NCBI RefSeq assembly: GCF_002995495.1 | Contig: NZ_PVZV01000008.1 | Coordinates: 1-64,000 of the forward strand | Length of the DNA: 64,000 nucleotides | Direction: 5' to 3' | Origin: Actinocorallia populi | GTDB lineage: Bacteria; Actinomycetota; Actinomycetes; Streptosporangiales; Streptosporangiaceae | Part shown: piece after piece, positions 43,682 through 52,878 of the stretch | Numbering within the stretch: position 1 is the stretch's first letter | Layout: each line of letters starts with the position of its first letter | Position numbers and translations under genes: made by a program | The notes under the pieces: model-generated | Seen by the model: the letters and a program-made list of their open reading frames with translations, nothing else | The model's database searches: none | Told to the model about the DNA's origin: nothing

Positions 43682-43831
43682 GATGCGAGGTTTCCGGCCC
43701 GGGATTTTCGTCCGGGGCGCGTCGGCGTGCGTTCAATCACTGGCAGGAAGCCGTCGGGCGCACGTATTTTCGGCGGATTCGGGGCGGGCTCTGGACGCGG
43801 GGCCCTTCACCGGTCAGTCTTTTCCTTCAAG

Positions 43832-46225
43832 ATGGAAGCGTCGGGACGCCCGAGGAACCGGCCGCCTACCTTCGCGGCGCGGGAGCTTTTCGAGCGCACT
43901 CGAGCGGGATATTTTCAGATTCATTCTGGAATAAGGCGGCTGACCGGGCTCTTCCTGCTGGCGCTCACCCTCACCGGCGCGGTGGTGGCCGGGCTGCCGG
44001 TGGGGCACGCGCTGGCCGCCGCCCTCCTGCTGCTGGTGGTGGTCGATCTGACGTTCCGCTCCCCGGCGGGGATCGCCGTTCTCGCGGTCGTGGCCTGCTG
44101 GCTCGCCGCGGTGGTCCCGCTCGCCCGGCTGTTCCCCGACCCGGCCCACCACGCGGCCTTCCTGGCCCTGCTCGGCCCGAGCGCCGCCCTGGCCTGCCTG
44201 CGCCTGCGCGGGTACGTCCCCTGGCGCAGCGCCCTGTGGGCGCTGGGCCTGGCCGGGCTGGCGACGGCGGTCCTGGCCCAGCCCGCCCCGCGGCTGCACG
44301 TCGCGCCCGCCTGGGCGGCGGCGCTGCTCGTCCTGGCCTACCGGTGGGACCAGGCGCGGCGGATGACCGCCGCCGACTCCTACGACTCCGGCTGGGTGGA
44401 GGAGGCGGTCCAGCCCGCCGGGCCCCCGGCCGCCGAGCCCGTCCCCGTCCCGGCCGCACCCGCCGCCCGGCAGGCGCCGCGGCCCGCGGCCGAACCGGGC
44501 CCCGAGCCCGAGCCGGAACCCGAACCCCCGCCGACGGCGGCCGCCGCGCTGGCCGAACTGGAGGACATGATCGGGCTCGCCCCGGTCAAGCAGCAGGTCC
44601 GCTCGATCGCCGCCTCCATCGAGGCGGCACACCTGCGCGCCGAGGCGGGGGTGCCGATCGAGAAGCCGCTGCGGCACCTGGTCTTCGCCGGACCGGCCGG
44701 TACCGGCAAGACCACGGTCGCCCGCACCCTGGCCAAGATCTTCTACGCGTTCGGGCTGCTGCCCTCCGCCCGGGTCGTCGAGGTGCACCGGGCCGACCTG
44801 GTGGGGGAGTACCTCGGCGCCACCGCGATCAAGACCAACCAGGTGGTGGACTCCGCGCTCGGCGGCGTGCTGTTCGTCGACGAGGCGTACTCGCTGGTCA
44901 ACTCCGGCGACGGCCAGCCCGACCGGTTCGGCAACGAGGCGGTGCAGGCGCTGCTGAAACGGGCCGAGGACGACCGGGACCGGCTGGTGATCATCCTGGC
45001 CGGGTACGAGGCCGAGATGGAGGAGTTCCTTGACTCCAACCCCGGGCTCGCCTCCCGTTTCGGCACCCGCGTGCTCTTCCCGGGCTACCGGCCGCCGGAG
45101 CTGCTGGAGATCTGCCGCGCCAACGTGGAGGCGCGCGGCGACGTCCTGTCCGACGACGCCCGCGCCTACCTGGAGACCTGCTTCGCCGAGATCCAGCGGC
45201 GCGGCATCGTCGACCAGCTCGGCAACGGGCGGTTCGTGCGCTCGCTGGCCGAGAGCGCCGCGCGGGCGCGCGACCTGCGGGTGGTCTCGCAGAACGCGCA
45301 CCCGTCGGCGGCCGAGCTGGTGACGATCGGCGCCGCCGACATGCGGGCCGCCTACGAGGAGCTCACCGCCCGCTACCGCGGCTACGCGGAGACCCCCACG
45401 CTGGAGGAGGCGCTGGCCTCCCTCGAGACGATGATCGGCCTGGCCCCGGTCAAGAAGCAGGTCCGCGAGATCACCGCGCAGCTGCAGGTGCGGCGGCTGC
45501 GCGCCGCCCAGGGCCTGCCCGCCCAGCCGCCGATGCGGCACTTCGTCTTCACCGGCCCGCCCGGCACCGGCAAGACCACGGTGGCCCGGGTGCTCGGCCG
45601 GATCTTCGCCGCGCTGGGCCTGCTGGCCCGCCCCGACGTCGTCGAGGTCTCCCGGGTCGACCTGGTCGGCGAGCACCTGGGCGCCACCGCCATCAAGACC
45701 AACAAGGTCATCGACTCCGCGCTCGGCGGCGTGCTGTTCGTCGACGAGGCGTACGGCCTGGTGGGCACCGGCTACTCCGGCGGCGACGCCTTCGGCCAGG
45801 AGGCGATCCAGACCCTGCTCAAGCGGGCCGAGGACGACCGGGAGCGGCTGGTGGTCATCCTCGCCGGGTACACCGCCGACATGGACCGGCTGCTGGCCGC
45901 CAACCCGGGGCTCGCCTCCCGCTTCGACACCCGGATCCTCTTCCCCTCCTACGGGCCCGACGAACTGCTGCGGATCGCCGTCACGATCGCCGCCGAGCAC
46001 GGCGACCGGTGGGACGACGCCGCGCTGGACGACCTGGCGCTGCTCTTCCAGCGGGCCTGCGGCCGGGGCGCCATCGACGAGCTGGGCAACGCCCGGTTCG
46101 CCCGGACGGTGTACGAGCGCGCCTGCACGGCCAGGGACGTGCGGGTCTCCGCCCTGGCCGACCCCACCACCGCCGACCTCGTCACGCTGACGCAACCTGA
46201 CATCCACATCGACGGGACGGGGTGA
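43832..46225 (+). CDS. Membrane-anchored double AAA+ ATPase (CbxX/CfqX family)
   Basis: The roughly 797-residue protein has an N-terminal membrane region (about residues 35-170, at least three hydrophobic segments such as [18 protein letters not shown]). A proline/alanine/glutamate linker (about 200-240) precedes two CbbX-type AAA+ domains. Each has Walker A ([18 protein letters not shown]), Walker B ([10 protein letters not shown]) and the ESX-associated EccA-like C-part. A 42-base stretch covering Walker B is identical in both domains. Such proteins remodel complexes (RuBisCO activase, EccA). No EccA-type TPR region is present and no ESX genes are near, so the client is unknown. The start is uncertain; ATG 43832 is used. 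Confidence 0.75.
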   Translation: MEASGRPRNRPPTFAARELFERTRAGYFQIHSGIRRLTGLFLLALTLTGAVVAGLPVGHALAAALLLLVVVDLTFRSPAGIAVLAVVACWLAAVVPLARLFPDPAHHAAFLALLGPSAALACLRLRGYVPWRSALWALGLAGLATAVLAQPAPRLHVAPAWAAALLVLAYRWDQARRMTAADSYDSGWVEEAVQPAGPPAAEPVPVPAAPAARQAPRPAAEPGPEPEPEPEPPPTAAAALAELEDMIGLAPVKQQVRSIAASIEAAHLRAEAGVPIEKPLRHLVFAGPAGTGKTTVARTLAKIFYAFGLLPSARVVEVHRADLVGEYLGATAIKTNQVVDSALGGVLFVDEAYSLVNSGDGQPDRFGNEAVQALLKRAEDDRDRLVIILAGYEAEMEEFLDSNPGLASRFGTRVLFPGYRPPELLEICRANVEARGDVLSDDARAYLETCFAEIQRRGIVDQLGNGRFVRSLAESAARARDLRVVSQNAHPSAAELVTIGAADMRAAYEELTARYRGYAETPTLEEALASLETMIGLAPVKKQVREITAQLQVRRLRAAQGLPAQPPMRHFVFTGPPGTGKTTVARVLGRIFAALGLLARPDVVEVSRVDLVGEHLGATAIKTNKVIDSALGGVLFVDEAYGLVGTGYSGGDAFGQEAIQTLLKRAEDDRERLVVILAGYTADMDRLLAANPGLASRFDTRILFPSYGPDELLRIAVTIAAEHGDRWDDAALDDLALLFQRACGRGAIDELGNARFARTVYERACTARDVRVSALADPTTADLVTLTQPDIHIDGTG

Positions 46226-46232
46226 CCGGAAC

Positions 46233-47081
46233 ATGATCGAGGTGCTGCGGCCCGGCCCGCTGGCGACCGTCCAGGACCTGGGCCGCCCCGGCCTGGCGGA
46301 GCTGGGCGTGCCGGTGTCCGGCGCCGCCGACGCCGCCGCCCTCACCCTGGCCAACCGGCTGGTCGGCAACCCCGAGGGCGCGGCCGCGCTGGAGCTGACC
46401 CTCGGCGGCGCCCGCCTGCGCTTCGCCCGCCCGTCGTGGGTCGCGCTGACCGGCGCGCCCGCGCCCTGGACGCTGGACGGGCGGCCGAGCCCGGTGAATG
46501 CGCCGTGCTTCGTCCCGGCGGGCGCGACCGTCGACGTCGGCGTCCCGGCCCGCGGCCTGCGCACCTACCTGGCCGTCCGGGGCGGCATCGCCGTCGAACC
46601 CGTCCTGGGCAGCCGCGCCACCGACCTCCTCTCGGGTCTCGGCCCCGCCCCGCTGGCCGCCGGCGACCGCCTCCCGGTCGGCGAGGCCGCCGGGGAGTTC
46701 CCCGAGGTGGACGTGGCACCCGTCCCCGGCCCGCCCGCCGACCCCGTCCTGCACGTCGTCCCCGGCCCGCGCGACGACTGGTTCGCCCCCGGCGCCCTCG
46801 CCCTGCTGACGGGCTCCCCCTACGAGGTCACCTCCCAGAGCAACCGCGTCGGCGTCCGCCTCGCCGGGCCCGTCCTCCCCCGCACCCGCGAAGGCGAGCT
46901 GCCCAGCGAGGGCATGGTCACCGGTGCCCTGCAGATCCCCCCGAACGGCCTGCCCATCCTCTTCCTCACCGACCACCCCACCACCGGCGGCTACCCCGTC
47001 CTGGCCGTCGTCACCACGCCCGACCTCCCCCTGGCCGCCCAGCTCCGCCCCGGCGACCACGTCCGCTTCCGCCTCGCCTGA
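46233..47081 (+). CDS. pxpC: 5-oxoprolinase subunit C (biotin-dependent carboxyltransferase family, KipA-like)
   Basis: The 282-residue protein is the carboxyltransferase-fold subunit of 5-oxoprolinase PxpABC, which opens pyroglutamate to glutamate with ATP. Family elements are VQDLGRPGLAELGVPVSGAAD (about 13-33), GLRTYLAVRGGIAVEPVLGSRATD (about 109-132), QSNRVGVRL and GNGLPI-type PPNGLPILFLTDHPTTGGYPVLA. It starts only 8 bases after the AAA+ gene and is in the same direction, whereas its partners pxpB and pxpA lie 1.2 kb further on, on the other strand. The complex is therefore encoded by separate transcripts here. Confidence 0.85.
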   Translation: MIEVLRPGPLATVQDLGRPGLAELGVPVSGAADAAALTLANRLVGNPEGAAALELTLGGARLRFARPSWVALTGAPAPWTLDGRPSPVNAPCFVPAGATVDVGVPARGLRTYLAVRGGIAVEPVLGSRATDLLSGLGPAPLAAGDRLPVGEAAGEFPEVDVAPVPGPPADPVLHVVPGPRDDWFAPGALALLTGSPYEVTSQSNRVGVRLAGPVLPRTREGELPSEGMVTGALQIPPNGLPILFLTDHPTTGGYPVLAVVTTPDLPLAAQLRPGDHVRFRLA

Positions 47082-47182
47082 CCCGCTTGCCGGGTGCGAT
47101 CCCTGAGCACGGATCAGGAGGCCCCGCTTCGCCGCGGACGGCCCGCCGCCACGGGAGGCGGCCTCCACGTCGCGGATCCGGG

Positions 47183-48226
47183 TCAGGCGAGGTGCTTCCA
47201 GCGCTCCAGTTCCCGGGCGAGGAGGTCGGCCGGCACCTCCTCCCACAGGGAGGTCTCGGCGGTCTGCGGATCCCAGGTGCCCGCGACGCGGCCCCGGTGC
47301 AGGACGACCGGGGCGATCCAGCCCGCGGCGCGGCTGACCTCGGACCTGCGGTCGGGCGGGATCAGGTGGACCGCGTCGGTGCCCGCGCCCAGGACGTACT
47401 GGTCGAAGGGGCCGAGGAGGCGGACGGCGGAGGAGGGCGCCGTGTCCAGCAGCGCGTCCAGCTCACAGGTGAGGGCGTACATCTCCTCGCCCTCCACGCT
47501 CACCGCCGACAGCTCGCCGTCCAGGGCGGCGAACCAGCGCTTGACGTCGGACTTGCGGCTCGCCCTGCGCATGAGCCAGTTGTCGAACATGGGCGGGGTG
47601 GCGGGCCCGTGCGCGCCCAGGTAGGCGCGCAGCACCACCCGTGCGGCCTCCTCCGGTGCGGGGAACTCCCCGAAACCGGGCGAGGTGAAGGTGGCCTTGC
47701 CGCCGCGGGAGGGGCCGTGGCGCAGCACGCCCCACCAGGCGAGCGGTTTGAGCAGGGGGCCCCAGCCGGAGCCGAGAGCCTGGCGCAGGTGCTCTGAGCC
47801 GGTGCGCGCCACGACCGCCTCGGTGAGCTCCTCGCGGGTGAGCGCCACCCCGTCGAGCGCCTCGCGGGCCGCCTCGGCGATCGCCTCCAGGTCGGCGGGG
47901 GTGGCGCCGAAGGCCTTCGTCCAGCTCGGCTTCTCCCAGTTGCGCACGGTCGCGCACAACGCGAGGTAGGCGGGGGCGTCCTCGCGGGGCAGCAGATGCA
48001 GGGTGCCGCGCATAGCCCACGTCCGGATCAGACCGTTCTCCGCCACGTCCCCGGACAGGACCGCGCCGCGCACCGCCAGCGCCTGCACGGCGGCGGAGGC
48101 CACCTGCGCCTGCACCCCGGCCAGCCGCCGGGTGACCGCGACCGGATCACCGTGCTCCTCGGGCACGGTCAGGAACTGCCGGCGCATCCGCCAGGCGAAC
48201 ACCTGCGGCCAGGTGAGGTTCTGCAT
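47183..48226 (-). CDS. Winged-helix DNA-binding protein, AlkX/AlkZ-like DNA glycosylase family
   Basis: The 347-residue protein matches the winged-helix family (HTH_42) that includes the AlkZ/AlkX DNA glycosylases, which unhook or excise alkylated bases and crosslinks. The catalytic-type QxQ motif is present as VQAQVASAA (Q39 and Q41). Other family features are TWAMRGTLHLLP (68-79) and LGPFDQYVLGA near 270. It lies between pxpC and pxpBA, convergent with the former and downstream-directed toward it. Function in alkylation or crosslink repair is inferred from the family. Confidence 0.8.
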   Translation of the reverse strand: MQNLTWPQVFAWRMRRQFLTVPEEHGDPVAVTRRLAGVQAQVASAAVQALAVRGAVLSGDVAENGLIRTWAMRGTLHLLPREDAPAYLALCATVRNWEKPSWTKAFGATPADLEAIAEAAREALDGVALTREELTEAVVARTGSEHLRQALGSGWGPLLKPLAWWGVLRHGPSRGGKATFTSPGFGEFPAPEEAARVVLRAYLGAHGPATPPMFDNWLMRRASRKSDVKRWFAALDGELSAVSVEGEEMYALTCELDALLDTAPSSAVRLLGPFDQYVLGAGTDAVHLIPPDRRSEVSRAAGWIAPVVLHRGRVAGTWDPQTAETSLWEEVPADLLARELERWKHLA

Positions 48227-48341
48227 GCCGTGATGCTAAGCCCGGACACCGACATTTCCCGGCGGCGTCATCGCGCGAACGGGCGGGGCCTCTCCAGGCC
48301 GGACGAACGACGCGAGGCCTTCCGGACCCGGCCGGGGACCG

Positions 48342-49085
48342 TCAACGGGCAGGGACGAACCGGACCCTGTCGCCGGGGGCCAGCAACGAGGGCGGGTCGC
48401 GGCGCACGTCCCACAACGCCAGGCCGGTGCGGCCCAGGAGCCGCCAGCCCCCGGGCGAGGGCGAGGGGTACACCGCGGTGTACGGCCCGGCCACCGCCAC
48501 CGATCCCGCCGGGACGGACGTGCGGGGGACGGCGCGGCGCGGCACCCGCAGCACCGGGTCGAGCCCGGTCAGGTAGCCGAAGCCGGGGGAGAAGCCGAGG
48601 TAGGCCACGGTGTACTCGGCGGCGCTGTGCCGGGCGGCGACCTCGGCCGCGGACAGCCCCGTCAGCTCGGCGACCTCCGCGAGGTCGGCCCCGTCGTAGA
48701 CGACCGGGATCTCCACCTCCCGCCCGTACCGAGACTCCGCGCCCGCCTCCAGCGAGCGCAGCCGCCGCTCGAGGAGGTCCAGCAGCGGACCGGCCGGCCG
48801 CGGCGAAGCGGGGATCGGCCGTTCTGCGCTCGGGGATCCGGGGGCTGCTCCCCGGACCGGCAGATCAGATGACCGCGGCGAAGCGGGGGCCGGCCGGCCT
48901 GCACCCGGCGATCCGGGGGCCGCCTCCCTGGCGGAGCCGGAGACGACGACCAGCACCGTCGCCTCGCCCGGCACCACGTCGGTCACGCCGGGCAGGTCCG
49001 CGGCCAGGATCGCCGCGCGCAGCGCGTGCGGCGCGGAGGTCTCCACCAGCAGCCCGCGGTCGCCGGCCCGGCGGATCTCCCTCAT
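48342..49085 (-). CDS. pxpB: 5-oxoprolinase subunit B, with a 25-residue duplicated insert
   Basis: The 247-residue protein has the KipI/PxpB fold: EVEIPVVYDG, then LTGLSAAEVAARHSAAEYTVAYLGFSPGFGYLTGL, RTSVPAGSVAVAG and GWRLLGRT. It forms the ATP-dependent 5-oxoprolinase with PxpA and PxpC. Its ATG overlaps the pxpA stop (49082-49085). An unusual insert of about 50 residues (about 53-103) contains the 25-residue unit AAPGSPGAGRPAPASPR-like twice. It replaces the short loop seen in other PxpB proteins and is encoded by the direct repeat described separately. Confidence 0.85.
   Translation of the reverse strand: MREIRRAGDRGLLVETSAPHALRAAILAADLPGVTDVVPGEATVLVVVSGSAREAAPGSPGAGRPAPASPRSSDLPVRGAAPGSPSAERPIPASPRPAGPLLDLLERRLRSLEAGAESRYGREVEIPVVYDGADLAEVAELTGLSAAEVAARHSAAEYTVAYLGFSPGFGYLTGLDPVLRVPRRAVPRTSVPAGSVAVAGPYTAVYPSPSPGGWRLLGRTGLALWDVRRDPPSLLAPGDRVRFVPAR
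48798..48947. repeat. Imperfect 75-bp tandem repeat inside pxpB
   Basis: Copies start at 48798 and 48873 and share CCGCGGCGAAGCGGGG, then GGCC, CTGC and GATCCGGGGGC in order. The 75-base period preserves the frame, so the protein carries a 25-residue repeat. Confidence 0.7.
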
Positions 49086-49840
49086 GCGAACGGGATGATC
49101 TCGACGCCCGCGTCGTTCAGCGCCCCGCGGACCGACCTGGCCAGCTCGACCGCGCCCGGGGTGTCGCCGTGCACGCAGATCGACCGCGCCGCGACCGGCA
49201 CGACGGTGCCGTCGATCGCCTCCACCTCGCCGTCCACCGCCATCCGGACCGCCCGCTCGGCGACCTCGCGGGGGTCGGTGACCACCGAGACCGGCGAGCG
49301 CCGCGGCACCAGCGTGCCCTCGGGGGTGTAGGCGCGGTCGGCGTAGCACTCGGCGACGACCTGGAGCTCGTCGTTGACCTCGGCGAGCACCGAGCCCGGC
49401 AGGGTCAGCACCGGCAGCGAGGGGTCGAACGACAACACCGCCTCGGCCACCGCGGCGGCCTGCCCCCGGTCGTGGACGATCCGGTTGTAGAGCGCGCCGT
49501 GCGGCTTGACGTAGGAGACCCGGCCGCCGCAGCTGCGCGCGATGCCGTCGAGGGCGGACAGCTGGTAGAGGACCTCCGCCGCCAGTTCGTCGAACGGCAC
49601 GTCCATCGCCCGGCGCCCGAACCCGGCCAGGTCGCGGTAGGAGACCTGGGCGCCGATCGACACCCCGTGCGCCACCGCGGTGCGGCAGGTCAACCGCATG
49701 ATCAGCGGGTCCCCGGCGTGGAAGCCGCAGGCGATGTTGGCGCTGGTCACCACCGACATGAGCGCGGTGTCGTCGCCGAGCCGCCAGACGCCGAAGCCCT
49801 CACCGAGATCGGCGTTCAGGTCCATGCCGCGCAGGTCCAT
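49082..49840 (-). CDS. pxpA: 5-oxoprolinase subunit A (LamB/YcsF family)
   Basis: The 252-residue protein has the family start DLNADLGEGFG (about 7-17). Further signatures are SANIACGFHAGDP (about 33-45), VSIGAQVSYRDLAGFGRR, YVKPHGALYN and the C-terminal SICVHGDTPGA. It is the hydrolytic subunit of 5-oxoprolinase. ATG 49840 has GGGAGGAG upstream; ATG 49825 is possible. Stop and pxpB start overlap, so A and B are translated together. Confidence 0.9.
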   Translation of the reverse strand: MDLRGMDLNADLGEGFGVWRLGDDTALMSVVTSANIACGFHAGDPLIMRLTCRTAVAHGVSIGAQVSYRDLAGFGRRAMDVPFDELAAEVLYQLSALDGIARSCGGRVSYVKPHGALYNRIVHDRGQAAAVAEAVLSFDPSLPVLTLPGSVLAEVNDELQVVAECYADRAYTPEGTLVPRRSPVSVVTDPREVAERAVRMAVDGEVEAIDGTVVPVAARSICVHGDTPGAVELARSVRGALNDAGVEIIPFA

Positions 49841-49893
49841 GACGGTGGGTCTCCTCCCCTGCTCCATGGCGGGCCCGGCGACCAGCCGGTCGG

Positions 49894-50259
49894 TCACCGG
49901 TACACCTCCTCGCGGACGTCGCCCACCTCGGTGACCGGCGCCCACGCCTGGTAGACGCCCCGGTCGAAGTGCTCGAGCCCCATCGCCTCGGCGACCGGGG
50001 CCCGCCCGCCGGTGTACTCCACCCGCAGCCAGCCCTCGTGCTCGCCGAGGATGACGAACGGCTCGTCCCGCCAGCGGCAGCGGGTCACCACATAGCAGAG
50101 CTCCTCGACCTCGGCGGCCGGGACGACCTTCACGAACCTGCCCGGCGCTGCCGCGACGAACCCCATCCGGGGGTCGGCGGAGTACAACCGGACCTCCTCG
50201 TGGGCAGGGCCGCACGGGAACTCCTCGCCCTGCCAGCGGGCGTAGTAGCCGTCTCTCAT
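49894..50259 (-). CDS. Hypothetical protein
   Basis: The 121-residue protein is unrecognised. It is rich in charged and aromatic residues with a beta-looking pattern (RDGYYARWQGEEFPCGPA, LYSADPRMGF, FVKVVPAAEVEELCYVVTRCRWRDEPFVILGEHEG). The last part could be a small beta-barrel. It begins at ATG 50259, one base from the stop of the following upstream gene, and precedes pxpA by 53 bases. It is therefore probably part of a long leftward operon with the genes at 50260-54381. No signal peptide or membrane segment. Confidence 0.65.
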   Translation of the reverse strand: MRDGYYARWQGEEFPCGPAHEEVRLYSADPRMGFVAAAPGRFVKVVPAAEVEELCYVVTRCRWRDEPFVILGEHEGWLRVEYTGGRAPVAEAMGLEHFDRGVYQAWAPVTEVGDVREEVYR

Positions 50260-51723
50260 CTACACCGCCACCCATCGGGTGCCGTCGGCGTCGAACAGCG
50301 CGACCAGCGCGCACCGCCCCGACCTGTCGAAGCGGTAGATCTCCGCGCCGTGCGGCAGCCGCTGGCTGTCGACCTTGAACTCGGGGATCGCCAGGCCGGT
50401 GCCGGGCGCGAACCCGGTGCCGTCGAACGGCGGGTGCTCGACCACCCAGCCGCCGGGCATCGCGGCCAGCGCCGCCTCGTCCGTCCCGCCGTACGGCGGG
50501 CGCAGCAGCTCGGTGAACGGGGCGTGCCAGCGCAGCACGTGCACGGAGTCGTCGTCGGGGGAGAAGGAGGAGCCGCGGTGGCCGAGGCCGAGCGCGGCGT
50601 ACATCTGCTTGGGCGTGACGAGCTGGAGGACGTCGCACACCCGGTGGACGTACCCGGCCACGCGGTCGTATCCCCCCTCGACGTAGTGCACGACCAGCGG
50701 ATGCGGCAACACCTTCTGCATGACGGGCCGCGCCGGGGCGCGGCCGACCCTGGCGATGGTGAAGGGGTCGAGGTAGCCGGCGTCCGGATGTCCGTCGTCG
50801 ATGGCCAGCTGCCAGTGCGGCTGCGGCCACTGCTCCGCGAGCGTCCGCAGGTCCGTCGCCTGGTGCGGTTCGGGCGGCGGCGCGGTGAACGCCCGCACGT
50901 AGACGCCGTCCTCGTAGACGACGGTGCCCGCCGCGTACAGCTCGGCGTCGAGCAGGACCGCCAGATAGCCCTCCTTGTCGCTGTTGGCCTTGGCCTCGGC
51001 GAGCCGGATCGCCGTCTTGTTCGGCCGGGGCCGCGCGGGCTCGGGCCGGGAGGCCGGGACGGCGGGGGCGGGCGGGACGGGGGCGTGGGAGACCACGGAC
51101 TCGGGCACCACGGAAGGCTCGGGCCGCGGCGGGAGCGGCACGCCGCCCGCGGGCTCCGGCTGTGCGGGCGGCGCGGGCGGCGCCTCCGGCGAGAACACCG
51201 GCGGCTGCGTCTGCGTCGCGGGAGGCGGCGGCTCGGGCGGCGGAGAGGGCGCCGGCGCCGGCTCCAGGAACGGGGAGAGGTGCTTCTCGGTGGGCCGCAG
51301 CGGGTCGGACTGCGCCAGGCCCAGCTCGACCAGGTCGAGGAAGACGGTGTCCCGGAACGCCTCGTAGGCCAGGTCGGACGGCCGCTCCGCGCCCTGGACG
51401 TCCCGCAGCGCGATCACCATGATCGAGGCCAGCCGCCGGAACGCCGCGGGGGGCGAGGCGAACGGCAGGTCGAACGTCCAGTTCCCGTACGCCTCGGGCC
51501 GCTCCCAGCCCAGCTCGGCCAGCCGCTCCTCGGCGCGGGGCTCGAAGCGCAGGTCGGCCACGAGCACCTCGCTGCTGACCGCCTCGGCGTGCACGCTGTC
51601 GCCGGTCCGGAACGCCTGCACGTAATGGCTTCCCTGCACGGCGCGGTGCACCACCAGCACCATCTGCGGGTGGAGGCCGGCCAGCTCGCGGGCCAGCCGC
51701 TCGGTGAATTCCGCCCAGTCCAT
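50260..51723 (-). CDS. SseB-like domain protein (paralogue 2), unknown function
   Basis: The 487-residue protein begins MDWAEFTERLARELAGL, has an N-terminal alpha/beta domain of about 130 residues ending RDVQGAERPSDLAYEAF. A proline-rich linker (about 150-220) and an SseB-like domain follow (RLAEAKANSDKEGYLAVLLDAELYAAGTVVYEDGVYVRAF..., about 240-330). A C-terminal part (PKQMYAALGLGHRGSSF...) ends GVDADGTRWVAV-like. It is a paralogue of the gene directly upstream, separated by five bases. It is cytoplasmic. SseB-like modules occur in actinobacterial regulatory and secretion-associated proteins, but no role is established. The ATG at 51723 is clear. Confidence 0.65.
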   Translation of the reverse strand: MDWAEFTERLARELAGLHPQMVLVVHRAVQGSHYVQAFRTGDSVHAEAVSSEVLVADLRFEPRAEERLAELGWERPEAYGNWTFDLPFASPPAAFRRLASIMVIALRDVQGAERPSDLAYEAFRDTVFLDLVELGLAQSDPLRPTEKHLSPFLEPAPAPSPPPEPPPPATQTQPPVFSPEAPPAPPAQPEPAGGVPLPPRPEPSVVPESVVSHAPVPPAPAVPASRPEPARPRPNKTAIRLAEAKANSDKEGYLAVLLDAELYAAGTVVYEDGVYVRAFTAPPPEPHQATDLRTLAEQWPQPHWQLAIDDGHPDAGYLDPFTIARVGRAPARPVMQKVLPHPLVVHYVEGGYDRVAGYVHRVCDVLQLVTPKQMYAALGLGHRGSSFSPDDDSVHVLRWHAPFTELLRPPYGGTDEAALAAMPGGWVVEHPPFDGTGFAPGTGLAIPEFKVDSQRLPHGAEIYRFDRSGRCALVALFDADGTRWVAV

Positions 51724-51728
51724 GGCGG

Positions 51729-52778
51729 TCAGGCTGTCCGGCCGGCCGGCGTCCACCCGCCGCTCACGGCGTCGAACACCGCGAGCAGGCCGAGATCGGA
51801 CCACAGCTGGGCGCCGTGCGGCAGCCTGATCGCCTGGCCGGCGGGGGCGGGGGCGGGGACGGCGGGAGCGGGCGGCGGGGCGGGGACCGGCTCCACCAGC
51901 GTGGTCTCCGGCGACGCGCGGTGCATCGTGTCCAGCCGCAGGATCATCGCCGCGTCCAGCTGGATCTCGCTGGGCAGGTCGAGGTTGATGGTCAGGTGCC
52001 AGGACGGGTCGGGCCAGGACCTGGCCAGCGCGGCGAACGTCGTCCTGCGGTGCAGCCCGGCGTATCCGGCGGCGCCCTGCGCCTGCACCGAGGTGAAGGC
52101 CAGCACGTGGGTGACGCCGTCGCGCTGCGCGGTCTGGAACTCCGCGGACGCCGCGGCCTCGGCGCCCGGACCGCCCGCAGGCAGCAGCAGCTCGGCGCCG
52201 AGCAGGAGGTCGAAGTAGGCCAGGTGGTCGCCGCGCAGCCGCGCGTCGGCGAGCCTGTCCTCCAGCGAGGGGTGGGCGGGCGGCGGCGCGCCGTTCACCG
52301 GCGCGGCGATCGGGCTGGGCCTGCGGTCGGCGATCCGCTGCGGGTCGGCGGGCTCGAGGCCGAACCCGGTCAGCTCGATCAGCCCGGCCCCCTGCCGGTG
52401 GAAGGACTCGTACACCAGGTCCAGCGGCCGCCGGACGCCCTGGACGTCGCGCAGCGCGGTCACCATCATGTCGGCGAGGACCGCGAACCCCGGGGGCCCG
52501 GTGTCGGGCGGCAGCTCGGTCCACCAGTTGGCGGGCGTCCAGTCGGGGGTCGGCGGGCGCCACCCCGCCTCGGTGAGGACCTCCTCGTCGGAGGGGCCGA
52601 GCAGCAGCGGACCCTCCAGGAAGTTGTTGCTCACCGCCTCGGCGTACAGCCGGTCGGGCTCGCGCATGGCCTGGACGTAGTGCCGGCTCTCGTCGCGCTC
52701 CCGGACGATGAGGATGGTGTCGCGGTCGAGGTTCGCGAGCTCGAGGGCGAACCGCTGGGCGAACTCCGACCACTCCAA
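51729..52778 (-). CDS. SseB-like domain protein (paralogue 1), unknown function
   Basis: The 349-residue protein starts with TTG 52778 behind GGAG (MEWSEFAQRFALELANL) and shares with its neighbour the order M-x-W-x-EF, a RESRHYVQAM/GSHYVQAF element, and RDVQGVRRPLDLVYESF. The SseB-like part (SLEDRLADARLRGDHLAYFDLLLGAELLL, about 171-199; then AFTSVQAQGAAGYAGLHRRTTFAALARSWPDPSWHLTINLDLPSEIQLD) is present. A proline-rich tail follows but the long C-terminal extension of the other copy is lost. Together they look like a tandem duplication with divergence. Confidence 0.65.
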   Translation of the reverse strand: MEWSEFAQRFALELANLDRDTILIVRERDESRHYVQAMREPDRLYAEAVSNNFLEGPLLLGPSDEEVLTEAGWRPPTPDWTPANWWTELPPDTGPPGFAVLADMMVTALRDVQGVRRPLDLVYESFHRQGAGLIELTGFGLEPADPQRIADRRPSPIAAPVNGAPPPAHPSLEDRLADARLRGDHLAYFDLLLGAELLLPAGGPGAEAAASAEFQTAQRDGVTHVLAFTSVQAQGAAGYAGLHRRTTFAALARSWPDPSWHLTINLDLPSEIQLDAAMILRLDTMHRASPETTLVEPVPAPPPAPAVPAPAPAGQAIRLPHGAQLWSDLGLLAVFDAVSGGWTPAGRTA

Positions 52779-52878
52779 GGCGAAACTCCACTTCCCGTCG
52801 CGGGGAGTTCCCCGGTCCTGCTGCGCATGATCTCGGTCCGTCCGTCCCGGCGCAAACGGGGTGGACGGAGGACACAGT

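Noticed and set aside
43814-46564. Long antisense frame over the AAA+ and pxpC genes
   Set aside because: Its product is low-complexity glycine, arginine and valine sequence, a mirror of coding bias on the other strand.
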